This document shows positions 56,641 to 64,000 of a stretch of DNA of 64,000 bases, piece after piece; position 1 is the first letter of the stretch, and every line of letters starts with the position of its first letter. Source of the DNA: E44-bin88 sp034419075 (GTDB taxonomy: Bacteria; Chloroflexota; Dehalococcoidia; Dehalococcoidales; BS750m-G39); the NCBI GenBank assembly GCA_034419075.1, contig DAOULR010000007.1, positions 164,068-228,067 of the forward strand. The letters run 5' to 3'. Below the pieces are notes generated by a model that saw nothing but the letters and a program-made list of their open reading frames with translations, searched no databases and was not told the DNA's origin. Position numbers and translations under genes: made by a program.

Positions 56641-58233
56641 CTAGCTGTTCAGAATCTTCATGGCTTCTTCCCTACCCGCCTCCATAAGATAGGGTATACC
56701 GGTGACCTTAGCGCACTCTTCGCTAAGAGACATGAGCTCGTTTCTGGTGATGGCAGGCGTGCTAAAGCACCTGGCTCCCGCCATCAGCTGCTGTAAGCCC
56801 ACCCTGAGCTTATCGAGGTAGCTGTAGATGCCCACCGCTCCCAGCGGTATGTTCTTCATCTCCTTGGCGCCGACGATGTTCTTAACGTCTTCGTAGTTGA
56901 TGAAGATTTCCTCAGGTGTTGAGCCGAACTGGCCCACGGTATTGGGCAGCTTGCCGTCCTTGAGCCACTGCTCGATATTCTTACCCACCATACCCGGAAT
57001 CATCAATGCCCGCCCCATACAGATTGCCTTGACGAAGGGAGAACCAAGAGCCAGCGCCTTGAAAATGCCATCCTCGCTGCTGAAGCCACCGGCGAAGGCG
57101 ATATCGGGCGGTCTTTCGCCCTTATCAGCCAGCTTCTGACAGAATTCGTAGGCGGCGGCGTGCAGGTGGAGGGTAGGCATGCCCCACTCCTCCATCATCC
57201 GCCAGGGGCTCATGCCGGTGCCACCGGGGGCGCCGTCTATGGTAAGCAGGTCTATTTTAGCCTTCGAGCCCCACTTGACAGCCATGGCCAGCTCACGTAG
57301 CCCATAGGCTCCGGTCTTGAGGGTAATACGCTTGAAGCCCATATCCCTCAGGCGTTTGACTTCGTTATAAAAGCCCTCTTCGTCGATAAAACCAAGACGG
57401 CTGTGGCGCTCGAACTCCTTGAGTGAGCCGTCGGCAAAAGCTGACTGAACGACGGGGTCAGTGGGGTCGGGGGTGACGATATAGCCGCGTTTCTGAAGCT
57501 CTATAGCCCTCTCCAGGCTGTTGACCTTAATCTCGCCGCCGATGCACTTCGCCCCCTGCCCCCATTTCAGCTCGATGGTCTCCAGCCCGTGCTTTTTCCT
57601 GACGTAGGCATCGACCCCCAGCCTGGTATCCTCCACATTCATCTGGACTAAGATTTCACCGTAGCCCTGATGGTAGCGCTTATATATCTCGATTCTGCGG
57701 TCCATATCGGGAGCGGCTATTACCTTGCCCTCGGCATCGCGCTCTAATCTCGGGTCGATGCCGCAGACGTTTTCACCACAGACCAGGGTAACACCGCCGA
57801 TAGCAGCGCCGACGGCGAAGTGGTCCCAGTTCTTGCGAGCTATCTCGGTAGAGCCTAAAGCGCCGGTAAAGACAGGGACTCTCATTTTGACCTTGATGTC
57901 CCAGCCGTATTCAGTCTCCGTGTTTACCGCCGGGAAGATAGCCGTATCGGGGTTACCGCTGACGCCAGCGGGAAGCCCCTCGGCCCCCAGGGCATAGCCC
58001 TGGATATTAAGGTGAGAGTAATCAACAGGATAGTCCTTATCGCCTCCGGCAGTTATCTCGCCGAAGGGCCCGGGATATATCAGTTCCCGCCCGCGGAAGG
58101 TTGCCTTGAAAACCTCGCAGTTTCCGGTGCACCCGTCAACGCAGCGGGTGCAAAGGCCGCTCATGGGAACTACGCTGCGGGAACGGTTAGCCGTCCGGGT
58201 GGCTTCATTGGCGTTGGGTCTTTGTAGGTTCAT
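56641..58233 (-). CDS. FMN-binding glutamate-synthase-family protein
   Basis: A 530-residue protein related to the central FMN domain of glutamate synthase, without the amidotransferase domain. It starts with a Cys-rich stretch (MSGLCTRCVDGCTGNCEVF), then shows GGVTLVCGENVCGIDP, GQGAKCIGGEIK, TLKTGAYGLRELAMAVKWG, the FMN-binding TIDGAPGGTGMSPWRMMEEWG and IAFAGGFSSEDGIFKALALG. Archaeal-type members of this group are of unclear function and may use ferredoxin and glutamine-independent chemistry. It stands alone; a hisF relic lies just upstream. Confidence 0.88.
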   Translation of the reverse strand: MNLQRPNANEATRTANRSRSVVPMSGLCTRCVDGCTGNCEVFKATFRGRELIYPGPFGEITAGGDKDYPVDYSHLNIQGYALGAEGLPAGVSGNPDTAIFPAVNTETEYGWDIKVKMRVPVFTGALGSTEIARKNWDHFAVGAAIGGVTLVCGENVCGIDPRLERDAEGKVIAAPDMDRRIEIYKRYHQGYGEILVQMNVEDTRLGVDAYVRKKHGLETIELKWGQGAKCIGGEIKVNSLERAIELQKRGYIVTPDPTDPVVQSAFADGSLKEFERHSRLGFIDEEGFYNEVKRLRDMGFKRITLKTGAYGLRELAMAVKWGSKAKIDLLTIDGAPGGTGMSPWRMMEEWGMPTLHLHAAAYEFCQKLADKGERPPDIAFAGGFSSEDGIFKALALGSPFVKAICMGRALMIPGMVGKNIEQWLKDGKLPNTVGQFGSTPEEIFINYEDVKNIVGAKEMKNIPLGAVGIYSYLDKLRVGLQQLMAGARCFSTPAITRNELMSLSEECAKVTGIPYLMEAGREEAMKILNS

Positions 58234-58281
58234 GCTCGAACTCCTTTTTTAGATTCTTGCTGACATCCCCTTCTCTTTCAG

Positions 58282-58404
58282 CTATCTCTTGGCTTCGGGG
58301 ATAGATTTCTCTCCGAAATGAAAGATAGAAGCGGCCAGAACCGCCGACGCTTTAGCCTTGACCACCCTGCCCTCTTTAATATCCAGGCAGGGTATCTTAA
58401 CCTC
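58282..58404 (-). pseudogene. hisF: hisF relic: both ends retained, middle deleted
   Basis: The reverse-strand frame reads IPCLDIKEGRVVKAKA, which is the HisF N-terminus (IIPCLDVKDGRVVKG), and runs directly into SAVLAASIFHFGEKS, which is the HisF C-terminus (DAVLAASIFHFGEYT). About 200 residues of the barrel are missing, an in-frame TGA lies just upstream and no start codon remains. It cannot make imidazole glycerol phosphate synthase. It sits in the gene-poor interval 58234-58576, which otherwise contains the acs terminator. Confidence 0.8.
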
Positions 58405-58526
58405 TCACATCATTATAGCTATCGGAGCTTGGTTGGATTCCACTGGTCGGGAGTGTAGCAGGCAACAGGCAACCGTTTGCCTTAAGTTACACTAGTGGCA
58501 CCTTTTTTGTCAATCCCTTATGGAAT

Positions 58527-58558
58527 AAAAAAAGCCACCGACACACCCGGTGGCTTTT
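58527..58558 (-). terminator. Intrinsic terminator of acs
   Basis: A 7-bp GC-rich stem (GCCACCG/CGGTGGC at 58534-58540 and 58548-58554) with a 7-nt loop. On the reverse strand it is followed by TTTTTTT, and on the forward strand by TTTT. It lies about 20 bp after the acs stop codon. Confidence 0.9.
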
Positions 58559-58576
58559 AGTTACGCGAAGCAAATT

Positions 58577-60562
58577 TTACTGTTTGCCCTTGACCAGGAT
58601 GTCGACCACCGATGGGTCAGCCAGGGTACTGGTATCGCCCAGATTCTCAACATCACCAGCGGCAATCTTGGTCAGTATGCGGCGCATAATCTTACCGCTT
58701 CTGGTCTTGGGCAACCCCTCGGCAAACTGGAGCTTGTCGGGTGTAGCGATAGGCCCAATCTCCTGACGGACGTGGCTTACCAGCTCTCTCTTGAGGTCAT
58801 CACTGGGGCGCACATGAGCCTTCAGGGTGACGAAAGCATATATCCCCTGCCCCTTAATCTCGTGGGGCATGCCGACCACGGCTGCCTCGGCTACCTGTTT
58901 GTGGGATACCAGGGCGCTTTCCACCTCGGCGGTGCCGATACGATGACCGGAGACATTGATAACATCGTCGATACGCCCCATCAGCCAGAAATAACCGTCG
59001 TCATCCACCCTGGCACCGTCTCCGGTGGTATAGACCCCGGGGTACTGGACGAAGTAGGTTTTCTTAAACCGCTCCGGCTCGCCGTAGACCGTTCGCATCA
59101 GGCCCGGCCAGGGCTTTTTGATTACCAGGTAGCCGCCTTCGTTGACATCAGCCTCGGAACCGTCCTGTCTGAGCACCGCCGGCTCGATACCGGGGAAGGG
59201 GAAGGTGGCTGAGCCCGGCTTTAGCGGGGTGGCTCCAGGGAGGGGGGTAATCAGGATACCACCCGTTTCCGTCTGCCACCAGGTATCCACAATGGGGCAG
59301 TTGCCCTTGCCGATTACATTGTAGTACCACATCCAGGCCTCGGGGTTAATCGGCTCGCCCACCGAGCCTAAAACACGCAGGGAGCTGAGGTCATGCCTGG
59401 AGGGCCACTCGTCGCCCTCCCTCATTATCGCCCTCAGGGCGGTGGGGGCGGTGTAGAAGATATCAACCTGGTACTTCTCGATGATATCCCAAAAGCGGTC
59501 GGGGTGGGGATAGGTGGGCACGCCTTCAAAAACCAGGCTGGAGGTGCCCAGAGCCAGCGGTCCGTAGACGATATAGCTGTGCCCGGTGACCCAGCCGATA
59601 TCGGCGGTGCACCAGAAAGTATCTTCTTCCTTAATATCGAATATCCACTTCAGTGTCTGGTAGCAATAGAGGAGATAACCGGCCTGAGTATGCAGCACTC
59701 CCTTGGGCTTGCCGGTGCTGCCGCTGGTATAGAGGATATAGAGGGGGTCTTCGGCATCCATCGGCTCAGGCTCGCAATGGGGCTTGATATCTTCCGCTGT
59801 CATCTCTTCGTGCCACCAGCAATCGCGCCCGGCTTCCATATTGACCCCGATGTTGGCGCGCCTGACAACAATCACGTCCTTCACCTCGGGACATGCCTTA
59901 GCGGCCATATCGGCGTTATCCTTACTCCTGATGATGCGGCCGCTGCGGTAGTAGCCGTCGGCACAGATAAGAAGCTTAGCGCCGCAGTCCAAGACTCTAT
60001 CTCGTAGCGCCTCGGCGCTAAAACCGCCGAAGACAACGCTGTGGATGGCCCCGATTCGGGCGCAGGCCAGCATGGCGATGGGTAACTCCAGAATCATGGG
60101 TAGATAGATAGAAACCCGGTCGCCTTTTTTGATACCGTGCTTCTTGAGCACATTGGCGAACTTGCACACTTCATAATAAAGCTGCTGATAGGTAAGCGTC
60201 TTGCTGTCGCCGATATCCCCTTCCCAGATGAGGGCGGCTTTATTCTTTCTCCAGGTCGTTAAGTGCCTGTCCAGGCAGTTATAGCTAACATTGAGCTTGC
60301 CACCGACAAACCACTCGTGTTTGGCATTCTCAAAATCGGCGACCAATACCTTATCCCACTTCTTATACCAGTCCAACTGCTCGGCTAGCTCTCCCCAGAA
60401 AGCCTCAGGGTCATCTATAGACCTCTGGTAGATCTCCTGGTATTCATCTAAGCTCTTTATGTACGCATGCTGGCTTAGCTGCCTGGGAGGCGGGAAAAGC
60501 CTCTTTTCCTCCATCATGGAGGTGATAGTTTTTTCTCTTTCCATAGTTTTGACCTTATCCAT
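58577..60562 (-). CDS. acs: Acetyl-CoA synthetase (AMP-forming)
   Basis: A 661-residue enzyme that activates acetate to acetyl-CoA through acetyl-AMP. Core motifs are present: LYTSGSTGKPKGVLHTQAGYLL (P loop), WWQTETGGILITPLPG with the substrate Trp, TGDGARVDDDGYFWLMGRIDDVINVSGHRIGTAEVE (hinge), and the acetylatable Lys in TRSGKIMRRILTKIAAG. Length and start match bacterial Acs. It could feed acetyl-CoA to the pyruvate oxidoreductase run in reverse. It is followed by an intrinsic terminator; a cyclic-nucleotide-binding gene lies 114 bp upstream on the same strand. Confidence 0.95.
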   Translation of the reverse strand: MDKVKTMEREKTITSMMEEKRLFPPPRQLSQHAYIKSLDEYQEIYQRSIDDPEAFWGELAEQLDWYKKWDKVLVADFENAKHEWFVGGKLNVSYNCLDRHLTTWRKNKAALIWEGDIGDSKTLTYQQLYYEVCKFANVLKKHGIKKGDRVSIYLPMILELPIAMLACARIGAIHSVVFGGFSAEALRDRVLDCGAKLLICADGYYRSGRIIRSKDNADMAAKACPEVKDVIVVRRANIGVNMEAGRDCWWHEEMTAEDIKPHCEPEPMDAEDPLYILYTSGSTGKPKGVLHTQAGYLLYCYQTLKWIFDIKEEDTFWCTADIGWVTGHSYIVYGPLALGTSSLVFEGVPTYPHPDRFWDIIEKYQVDIFYTAPTALRAIMREGDEWPSRHDLSSLRVLGSVGEPINPEAWMWYYNVIGKGNCPIVDTWWQTETGGILITPLPGATPLKPGSATFPFPGIEPAVLRQDGSEADVNEGGYLVIKKPWPGLMRTVYGEPERFKKTYFVQYPGVYTTGDGARVDDDGYFWLMGRIDDVINVSGHRIGTAEVESALVSHKQVAEAAVVGMPHEIKGQGIYAFVTLKAHVRPSDDLKRELVSHVRQEIGPIATPDKLQFAEGLPKTRSGKIMRRILTKIAAGDVENLGDTSTLADPSVVDILVKGKQ

Positions 60563-60676
60563 TGATAGAACCTCTCCTTCTAGCTCTAAACCTTTTTAAA
60601 TTGGCAATCACATGGTTTCTACACTAGATTATACTAGAAGCAGAGGTTCCGCCGTAACGGTTAAAATACCCGAGGG

Positions 60677-61132
60677 TTAATCCTGGTAGGAGACGCCCAT
60701 AAGCTGGGAAAATGAATCCCGTAGCCTCTGTGATATGACGTAGGCGACACCACCAGCAATCTCGGCACACAGCTTGGGGTTGGTATAAACCAGATTACGC
60801 AGGTCTTTTCCTTTAAAGGCAAGTACTTTGGTCTTCTCCATAGCCTTCACCGTGCAGAGGGAGCGATAGGGGGGTATGGATGCCGACCAGCCAAAGCATT
60901 CGTAGTTGGAGGCAGCCTGTATTTGCCGTTTATCGGTAGGGCCCAGCTCCAGTAAAACAGATACTAGCCCATCTTCAATCACATACAGCTTCTCGCTATC
61001 ACGGTCCTGGCGGAATATGGTCTTTCCCGCTTCAAAAACTTCTTCGGTGCACATTTCCGCTACTGTCTTAAGGTCCTCATCATCAAGATAGTGAAAGACA
61101 TCGGACCTTCTCAGCACCTCTAGCTTGTCCAT
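60677..61132 (-). CDS. Cyclic-nucleotide-binding domain protein
   Basis: A 151-residue single-domain protein of the Crp/cNMP-binding fold: RRSDVFHYLDDEDLKTVAEMC, GKTIFRQDRDSEKLYVIEDGLVSVLLE and FGWSASIPPYRSLCTVKAMEKTKVLAF. The phosphate-binding cassette lacks the full FGE...RA motif, so cAMP binding is doubtful. There is no DNA-binding HTH, so it is not a Crp-type regulator. It may sense ligands or act as a protein partner. The gene lies 114 bp upstream of acs; co-transcription is possible. Confidence 0.85.
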   Translation of the reverse strand: MDKLEVLRRSDVFHYLDDEDLKTVAEMCTEEVFEAGKTIFRQDRDSEKLYVIEDGLVSVLLELGPTDKRQIQAASNYECFGWSASIPPYRSLCTVKAMEKTKVLAFKGKDLRNLVYTNPKLCAEIAGGVAYVISQRLRDSFSQLMGVSYQD

Positions 61133-61317
61133 TTATAACCCTCCAATATTTCCTGTGCAGGTGAGCTACTGCACAAGAATTATTTTACACTTTTGCCGAT
61201 GCAATTTCCAGTTAGAGACGGAGAAGCACAAGACTTTGCCCTATCTCCTAATTCAGGTTTACAATAAGCTATGATTGTGCTAGTATCAGCTTGCCTAAAG
61301 GCATTAAGGACAGGCAG

Positions 61318-62511
61318 ATGCGCATCGAAAGGCAGCGATATACTGAGCGTTTCGGCTCAATAAAGATAAATGACGTGCAGAAGGTACTCGAGCTTGACTC
61401 GGGGCGGAGAGCCGACGGGGCGCTAAAGGAGTCGATAGCCGTTGATAAGATAGAGGAGGAGGCGATTAAGGCAGTTGAGGAGAAGATGGCTATCGTCATC
61501 CCGGTCAAGGACGAGAAGCTCAAGCTCTTCGAGGGCGTTATCAGCGGCGTTCCCCATGAATGCCTGATAATAGTCGTCTCTAACAGCGAGCGCGGACCGA
61601 CCGACCGCTTCGGTATGGAACACGATACCCTGGAGCAGTACTGCTACTTTACCCAGCGCCAAGCACTGATTATCCACCAGAAAGACCCGTTGCTAGCTAA
61701 GGCGCTGGCTCAGGCTAAATATACCGACCTGTTGGATAAAGAGGGCAAAGCGGTAAGGAACGGTAAGGCCGAGGGGATGGTGGTGGGGCTGCTCACCGCC
61801 ATATTGGCAGGAAAGGACTACATCGGCTTTATCGACGCTGATAACTACTTTCCCGGCTCGGTCTGGGAATATTCCCGGTGCTACGCCGCCGGTTTTAGTA
61901 TCGCCCAGTCGCCCTATGCCATGGTCAGGATCCTCTGGCGCTACAAGCCTAAGGTAGCCGGCGAAATCTATTTCCGTAAATGGGGACGGGTATCGGAGAC
62001 AACCAACAAGTGCATGAACTCCCTGCTTTCGGCCAATTCCGGCTTTGAAACCGACATCATCAAGACGGGCAACGCCGGCGAGCATGCCATGAGCATCAAG
62101 CTGGCCAAGATAACCCCCTTCGCCTCGGGCTATGCTGTCGAGCCGCAGGAGCTAGTCTCTCTCTGTGAGGACTACGGTGGGGTACTGCCGATGGCCAACC
62201 AGAGAATAGCCAAGGATGGTGTGGAAATCTTCCAGATTGAGAGCCGAAACCCTCACTTCCACGAGGAGAGGGGTATAGCCCACCTGAAGGATATGCTGCT
62301 CCAGGGATTAAGCACCGTCTATCATTCCCCGCTCTGCGAGAAGGAAACGAGGAAATTGGTCCTCAGGGAGCTATCCGCCCAGCGCGCTCTTAAAAAGGGT
62401 GAAGTGCCTCCGAAACCCCGCATTACCCTGCCCCCCCGCAACGCCAGTATCAAAAGCTTTACCAATTTTATGACTGAACACCTGGAATCGTATTCCGTGC
62501 TCAAAGATTAG
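61318..62511 (+). CDS. mpgS: Mannosyl-3-phosphoglycerate synthase
   Basis: A 397-residue GT55-type glycosyltransferase that joins mannose from GDP-mannose to 3-phosphoglycerate, giving mannosyl-3-phosphoglycerate, the precursor of the compatible solute mannosylglycerate. Visible are MAIVIPVKDEKLKLFEGVISG, VVSNSERGPTDRF, the KAEGMVVGLLTAIL segment, the metal motif GFIDADNYFPGSVWEY and late RNPHFHEERG. The ATG at 61318 has AAGGA upstream and is preferred to the TTG at 61291. The phosphatase gene follows 2 bp later, making an operon. Confidence 0.93.
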   Translation: MRIERQRYTERFGSIKINDVQKVLELDSGRRADGALKESIAVDKIEEEAIKAVEEKMAIVIPVKDEKLKLFEGVISGVPHECLIIVVSNSERGPTDRFGMEHDTLEQYCYFTQRQALIIHQKDPLLAKALAQAKYTDLLDKEGKAVRNGKAEGMVVGLLTAILAGKDYIGFIDADNYFPGSVWEYSRCYAAGFSIAQSPYAMVRILWRYKPKVAGEIYFRKWGRVSETTNKCMNSLLSANSGFETDIIKTGNAGEHAMSIKLAKITPFASGYAVEPQELVSLCEDYGGVLPMANQRIAKDGVEIFQIESRNPHFHEERGIAHLKDMLLQGLSTVYHSPLCEKETRKLVLRELSAQRALKKGEVPPKPRITLPPRNASIKSFTNFMTEHLESYSVLKD

Positions 62512-62513
62512 TT

Positions 62514-63197
62514 ATGCCAAACCCAGTAGGGCCAAGACTAATTATCTTTGATATGGACGGTACCCTCATTACCGAGCGGTTTATCTTCCAGCTTGCCCGT
62601 AAATTCGGCTTTGAAGATAAGCTCAGGAAGATAATGTCTAGGCACATCCCCGAGTATGAGAAGACAAGGGATATCGCCTACCTGCTCAAAGGGCTCAGTG
62701 TCTCTGAAATCGTTGACACCTTCGACCAGATTCCACTCTCGCCGGGCGCCGAAACGACGGTAGAGAAGCTTAAAGCGGACGGGCATATCCTGGCTATCAT
62801 CAGCGACAGCTACACCATAGCCACGGAACGGCTCAAAAAACGCCTCGGCTTCGACTACACCATAGCTAATGAACTGGTGCTAGAGGCAGGGAAGGCCATC
62901 GGTAAGGTGAAGATGCCCCTTAACTGGCCCGACGATAAGAAAAACTGCCTCAAACACGCCATATGCAAGCTGAACTCTATGCTCGACCTCTCAAGGGAGA
63001 CTAAAATACCGCTGGAGAGGACAGTAGCCATAGGCGACAATATCGCCGATATCTGCATGCTTGAGCAAGCTGGTCTGGGAATAGCCTTCAATCCTAAAGC
63101 CCCTAAAGTCGAGCGGAGCGCCGATGTTACCGTCAGGGGGAACCTGGAGGGTATTTTAGCCATAATAAGCAGCCTGGGTCAGCCTCAACAGCCCTGA
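62514..63197 (+). CDS. HAD-family phosphatase, probable mannosyl-3-phosphoglycerate phosphatase role
   Basis: A 227-residue HAD hydrolase. Motif I is LIIFDMDGTLI with both Asp residues, motif II lies in LAIISDSYTIA, a Lys is in KAIGKVKMPLNW and motif IV is AIGDNIADICMLEQAG. The cap and overall look are closer to phosphoserine phosphatase (SerB) than to classical MpgP. Its position 2 bp after mpgS implies that it removes the phosphate from mannosyl-3-phosphoglycerate. In Dehalococcoides mccartyi the two steps are on a single bifunctional protein; here they are separate. Confidence 0.82.
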   Translation: MPNPVGPRLIIFDMDGTLITERFIFQLARKFGFEDKLRKIMSRHIPEYEKTRDIAYLLKGLSVSEIVDTFDQIPLSPGAETTVEKLKADGHILAIISDSYTIATERLKKRLGFDYTIANELVLEAGKAIGKVKMPLNWPDDKKNCLKHAICKLNSMLDLSRETKIPLERTVAIGDNIADICMLEQAGLGIAFNPKAPKVERSADVTVRGNLEGILAIISSLGQPQQP

Positions 63198-63276
63198 ACC
63201 AAGCTCTCATCGGGCTTAAGAGTACGATAGTTCTAGGCAACTGATGAAAATAGCCTCAATTCTGCGTAAATAACTA

Positions 63277-63305
63277 TTGACATTACGAGACGAATAGGTT
63301 ATCGT
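63277..63305 (+). promoter_or_regulatory. Promoter of the small zinc-ribbon gene
   Basis: A consensus TTGACA (63277-63282), 17-bp spacer and TATCGT (63300-63305), giving a leader of about 15 nt that contains the AAGGAGG site. Confidence 0.72.
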
Positions 63306-63327
63306 TCATAAAAAAGGAGGTAGACCA

Positions 63328-63471
63328 ATGCAAGCCTATTGTGTTAAATGCCGAGCCAAGAAAGAGATGAAGGACCCCAAACAAATAACCATGAAGAATG
63401 GCAGGCCGGCGACCCAAGGAGTGTGCCCTTCCTGCGGCACCAAGATGTTCCGAATCGGAAAAGCCAAATAG
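63328..63471 (+). CDS. Small DUF5679-type zinc-ribbon protein
   Basis: A 47-residue protein with two CxxC knuckles (YCVKCRAKKEM and CPSCGTKMF) and the basic middle ITMKNGRPATQG. It closely matches the N-terminus of the GH130 fusion at 31230-32501. RBS AAAAAGGAGG is placed 7 nt before the ATG. Such ribbons are widespread in Chloroflexota, and the function is unknown; nucleic acid binding is plausible. The gene has its own promoter and terminator. Confidence 0.88.
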   Translation: MQAYCVKCRAKKEMKDPKQITMKNGRPATQGVCPSCGTKMFRIGKAK

Positions 63472-63495
63472 CTACTATCAAGAGTTAACGAGTAA

Positions 63496-63533
63496 GGCTG
63501 GATATGGGCACTAGTTTCGTATCCAGCCTTCTT
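63496..63533 (+). terminator. Probable terminator of the small zinc-ribbon gene
   Basis: A perfect 9-bp stem (GGCTGGATA at 63496-63504 and TATCCAGCC at 63520-63528) with a 15-nt loop, followed by TTCTT. It starts 24 bp after the stop codon. Confidence 0.7.
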
Positions 63534-63657
63534 GCTAGTTAGCGCATTACTAGCTAGTTTATATTGACTTGTGCAAAGCCAAGGTGAGTGTCTGACACCT
63601 TGGTATTGTTGTTGTCCCCCAAAACGACGACAAGACAAACTGGGACTCTAGTCCTAT

Positions 63658-63686
63658 TTGCCACAACGCGTATCTACCGCTATAAT
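63658..63686 (+). promoter_or_regulatory. Promoter of the CaiB-type gene at the right edge
   Basis: TTGCCA (63658-63663), 17-bp spacer and consensus TATAAT (63681-63686), about 50 nt before the ATG. Confidence 0.75.
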
Positions 63687-63735
63687 CTAGTCTATACAAT
63701 CCTGTAAACGAACGACGAATCAAGGAGGCAAGGCG

Positions 63736-64000
63736 ATGGCTGGACCACTAGATGGTGTCAAGATAGTGGAAATAAGCATGTTTCAACAGGGACCGGTAGC
63801 GGGGATGAGGCTGGGCGACCTGGGCGCCGAGGTAATCAAGGTGGAGCCCAAGAACGGAGACCCAGCCCGGGGAATGATGCGGATTATCGGCGCTGATACC
63901 GGTCTTAAGGGTCGCAATTACTATTTTGAGAGTAACAACCGTAATAAGCGCAGCATTGCCCTCGACCTGAACACGGAAAAGGGCAAGAAGATATTCTTTG
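63736..64000 (+). CDS. CaiB/BaiF (family III) CoA-transferase, N-terminal part (cut by window edge)
   Basis: The frame starts MAGPLDGVKIVEISMFQQGPVAG and continues with LGDLGAEVIKVEPKNGDPAR, the family III CoA-transferase N-terminal fold, before the window ends after about 88 codons. The RBS AAGGAGG is placed 8 nt upstream of the ATG, after a clear promoter. It resembles the single-unit enzymes of the family more than the double protein at 40432-43149. Substrate unknown. Confidence 0.9.
   Translation, partial: MAGPLDGVKIVEISMFQQGPVAGMRLGDLGAEVIKVEPKNGDPARGMMRIIGADTGLKGRNYYFESNNRNKRSIALDLNTEKGKKIFF

Overview
The window looks like a chromosomal stretch from an anaerobic bacterium, most likely a Dehalococcoidia-type Chloroflexota. 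Supporting signs are bacterial -35/-10 promoters, a four-subunit pyruvate:ferredoxin oxidoreductase, a tungsten-type aldehyde:ferredoxin oxidoreductase, several CaiB-type CoA-transferases, mannosyl-3-phosphoglycerate synthase (otherwise known mainly from archaea and Dehalococcoides) and small DUF5679-type zinc ribbons. This assignment is an inference; there is no rRNA or marker set here.

Layout. 0-9.8 kb: the 5' end of dxs, an orphan CHASE4/PAS histidine kinase coupled to a small HTH protein, tRNA-Arg(TCT), two SnoaL-like paralogs (the first broken by an amber codon), a polar amino-acid ABC transporter, plsY, a rhomboid protease, a phosphodiesterase and a macrodomain protein. 9.8-27.6 kb: an accessory region built on tRNA-Lys(TTT). 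The last 44 bp of this tRNA recur in the same orientation at about 14.7, 21.2 and 27.6 kb, dividing the region into three segments. Segment 1 carries a tyrosine integrase, a ParB-like protein, a possible nuclease, and a Dcm-Vsr pair. Segment 2 carries a five-gene operon with a split PEP-synthase-like enzyme, an isochorismatase-like hydrolase, a Tm-1/UPF0261 protein and a carboxyltransferase. Segment 3 carries a Kef-type antiporter with a C-terminal HTH and the ATP-grasp/alpha-E/Anbu/transglutaminase cassette. I read this as successive integration at one tRNA gene, with the newest element next to the tRNA.

27.8-45.7 kb: a HEAT-repeat protein, a P3-type H+-ATPase, two GH130 proteins (one with an N-terminal zinc ribbon, one with two GH130 domains), a pyruvate kinase lacking its B domain, an AOR-MoaD-PlsY-like operon, glycerate 2-kinase, a double-length CaiB protein, YqeB/XdhC molybdenum-enzyme maturation proteins and a MoaD/MoeB pair. 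45.8-52.0 kb: between tRNA-Pro(TGG) and tRNA-Arg(CCG) lies a compact seven-gene operon porG-porD-porA-porB-nuoE-nuoF-nuoG-like, which would take electrons from 2-oxoacid oxidation to NAD(P)H.

52-64 kb: universal stress protein, Na+/anion permease, an RCK-domain membrane protein, a Na+/Ca2+ exchanger, an FMN glutamate-synthase-like protein, a hisF relic with a large internal deletion, acetyl-CoA synthetase, a cyclic-nucleotide-binding protein, mannosylglycerate synthesis genes (mpgS plus a HAD phosphatase), a free-standing DUF5679-like zinc ribbon and the start of another CaiB-type CoA-transferase.

Together the genes suggest acetyl-CoA/pyruvate and carboxylic-acid metabolism linked to ferredoxin, with mannosylglycerate as a probable compatible solute and GH130 enzymes possibly acting on mannosides.
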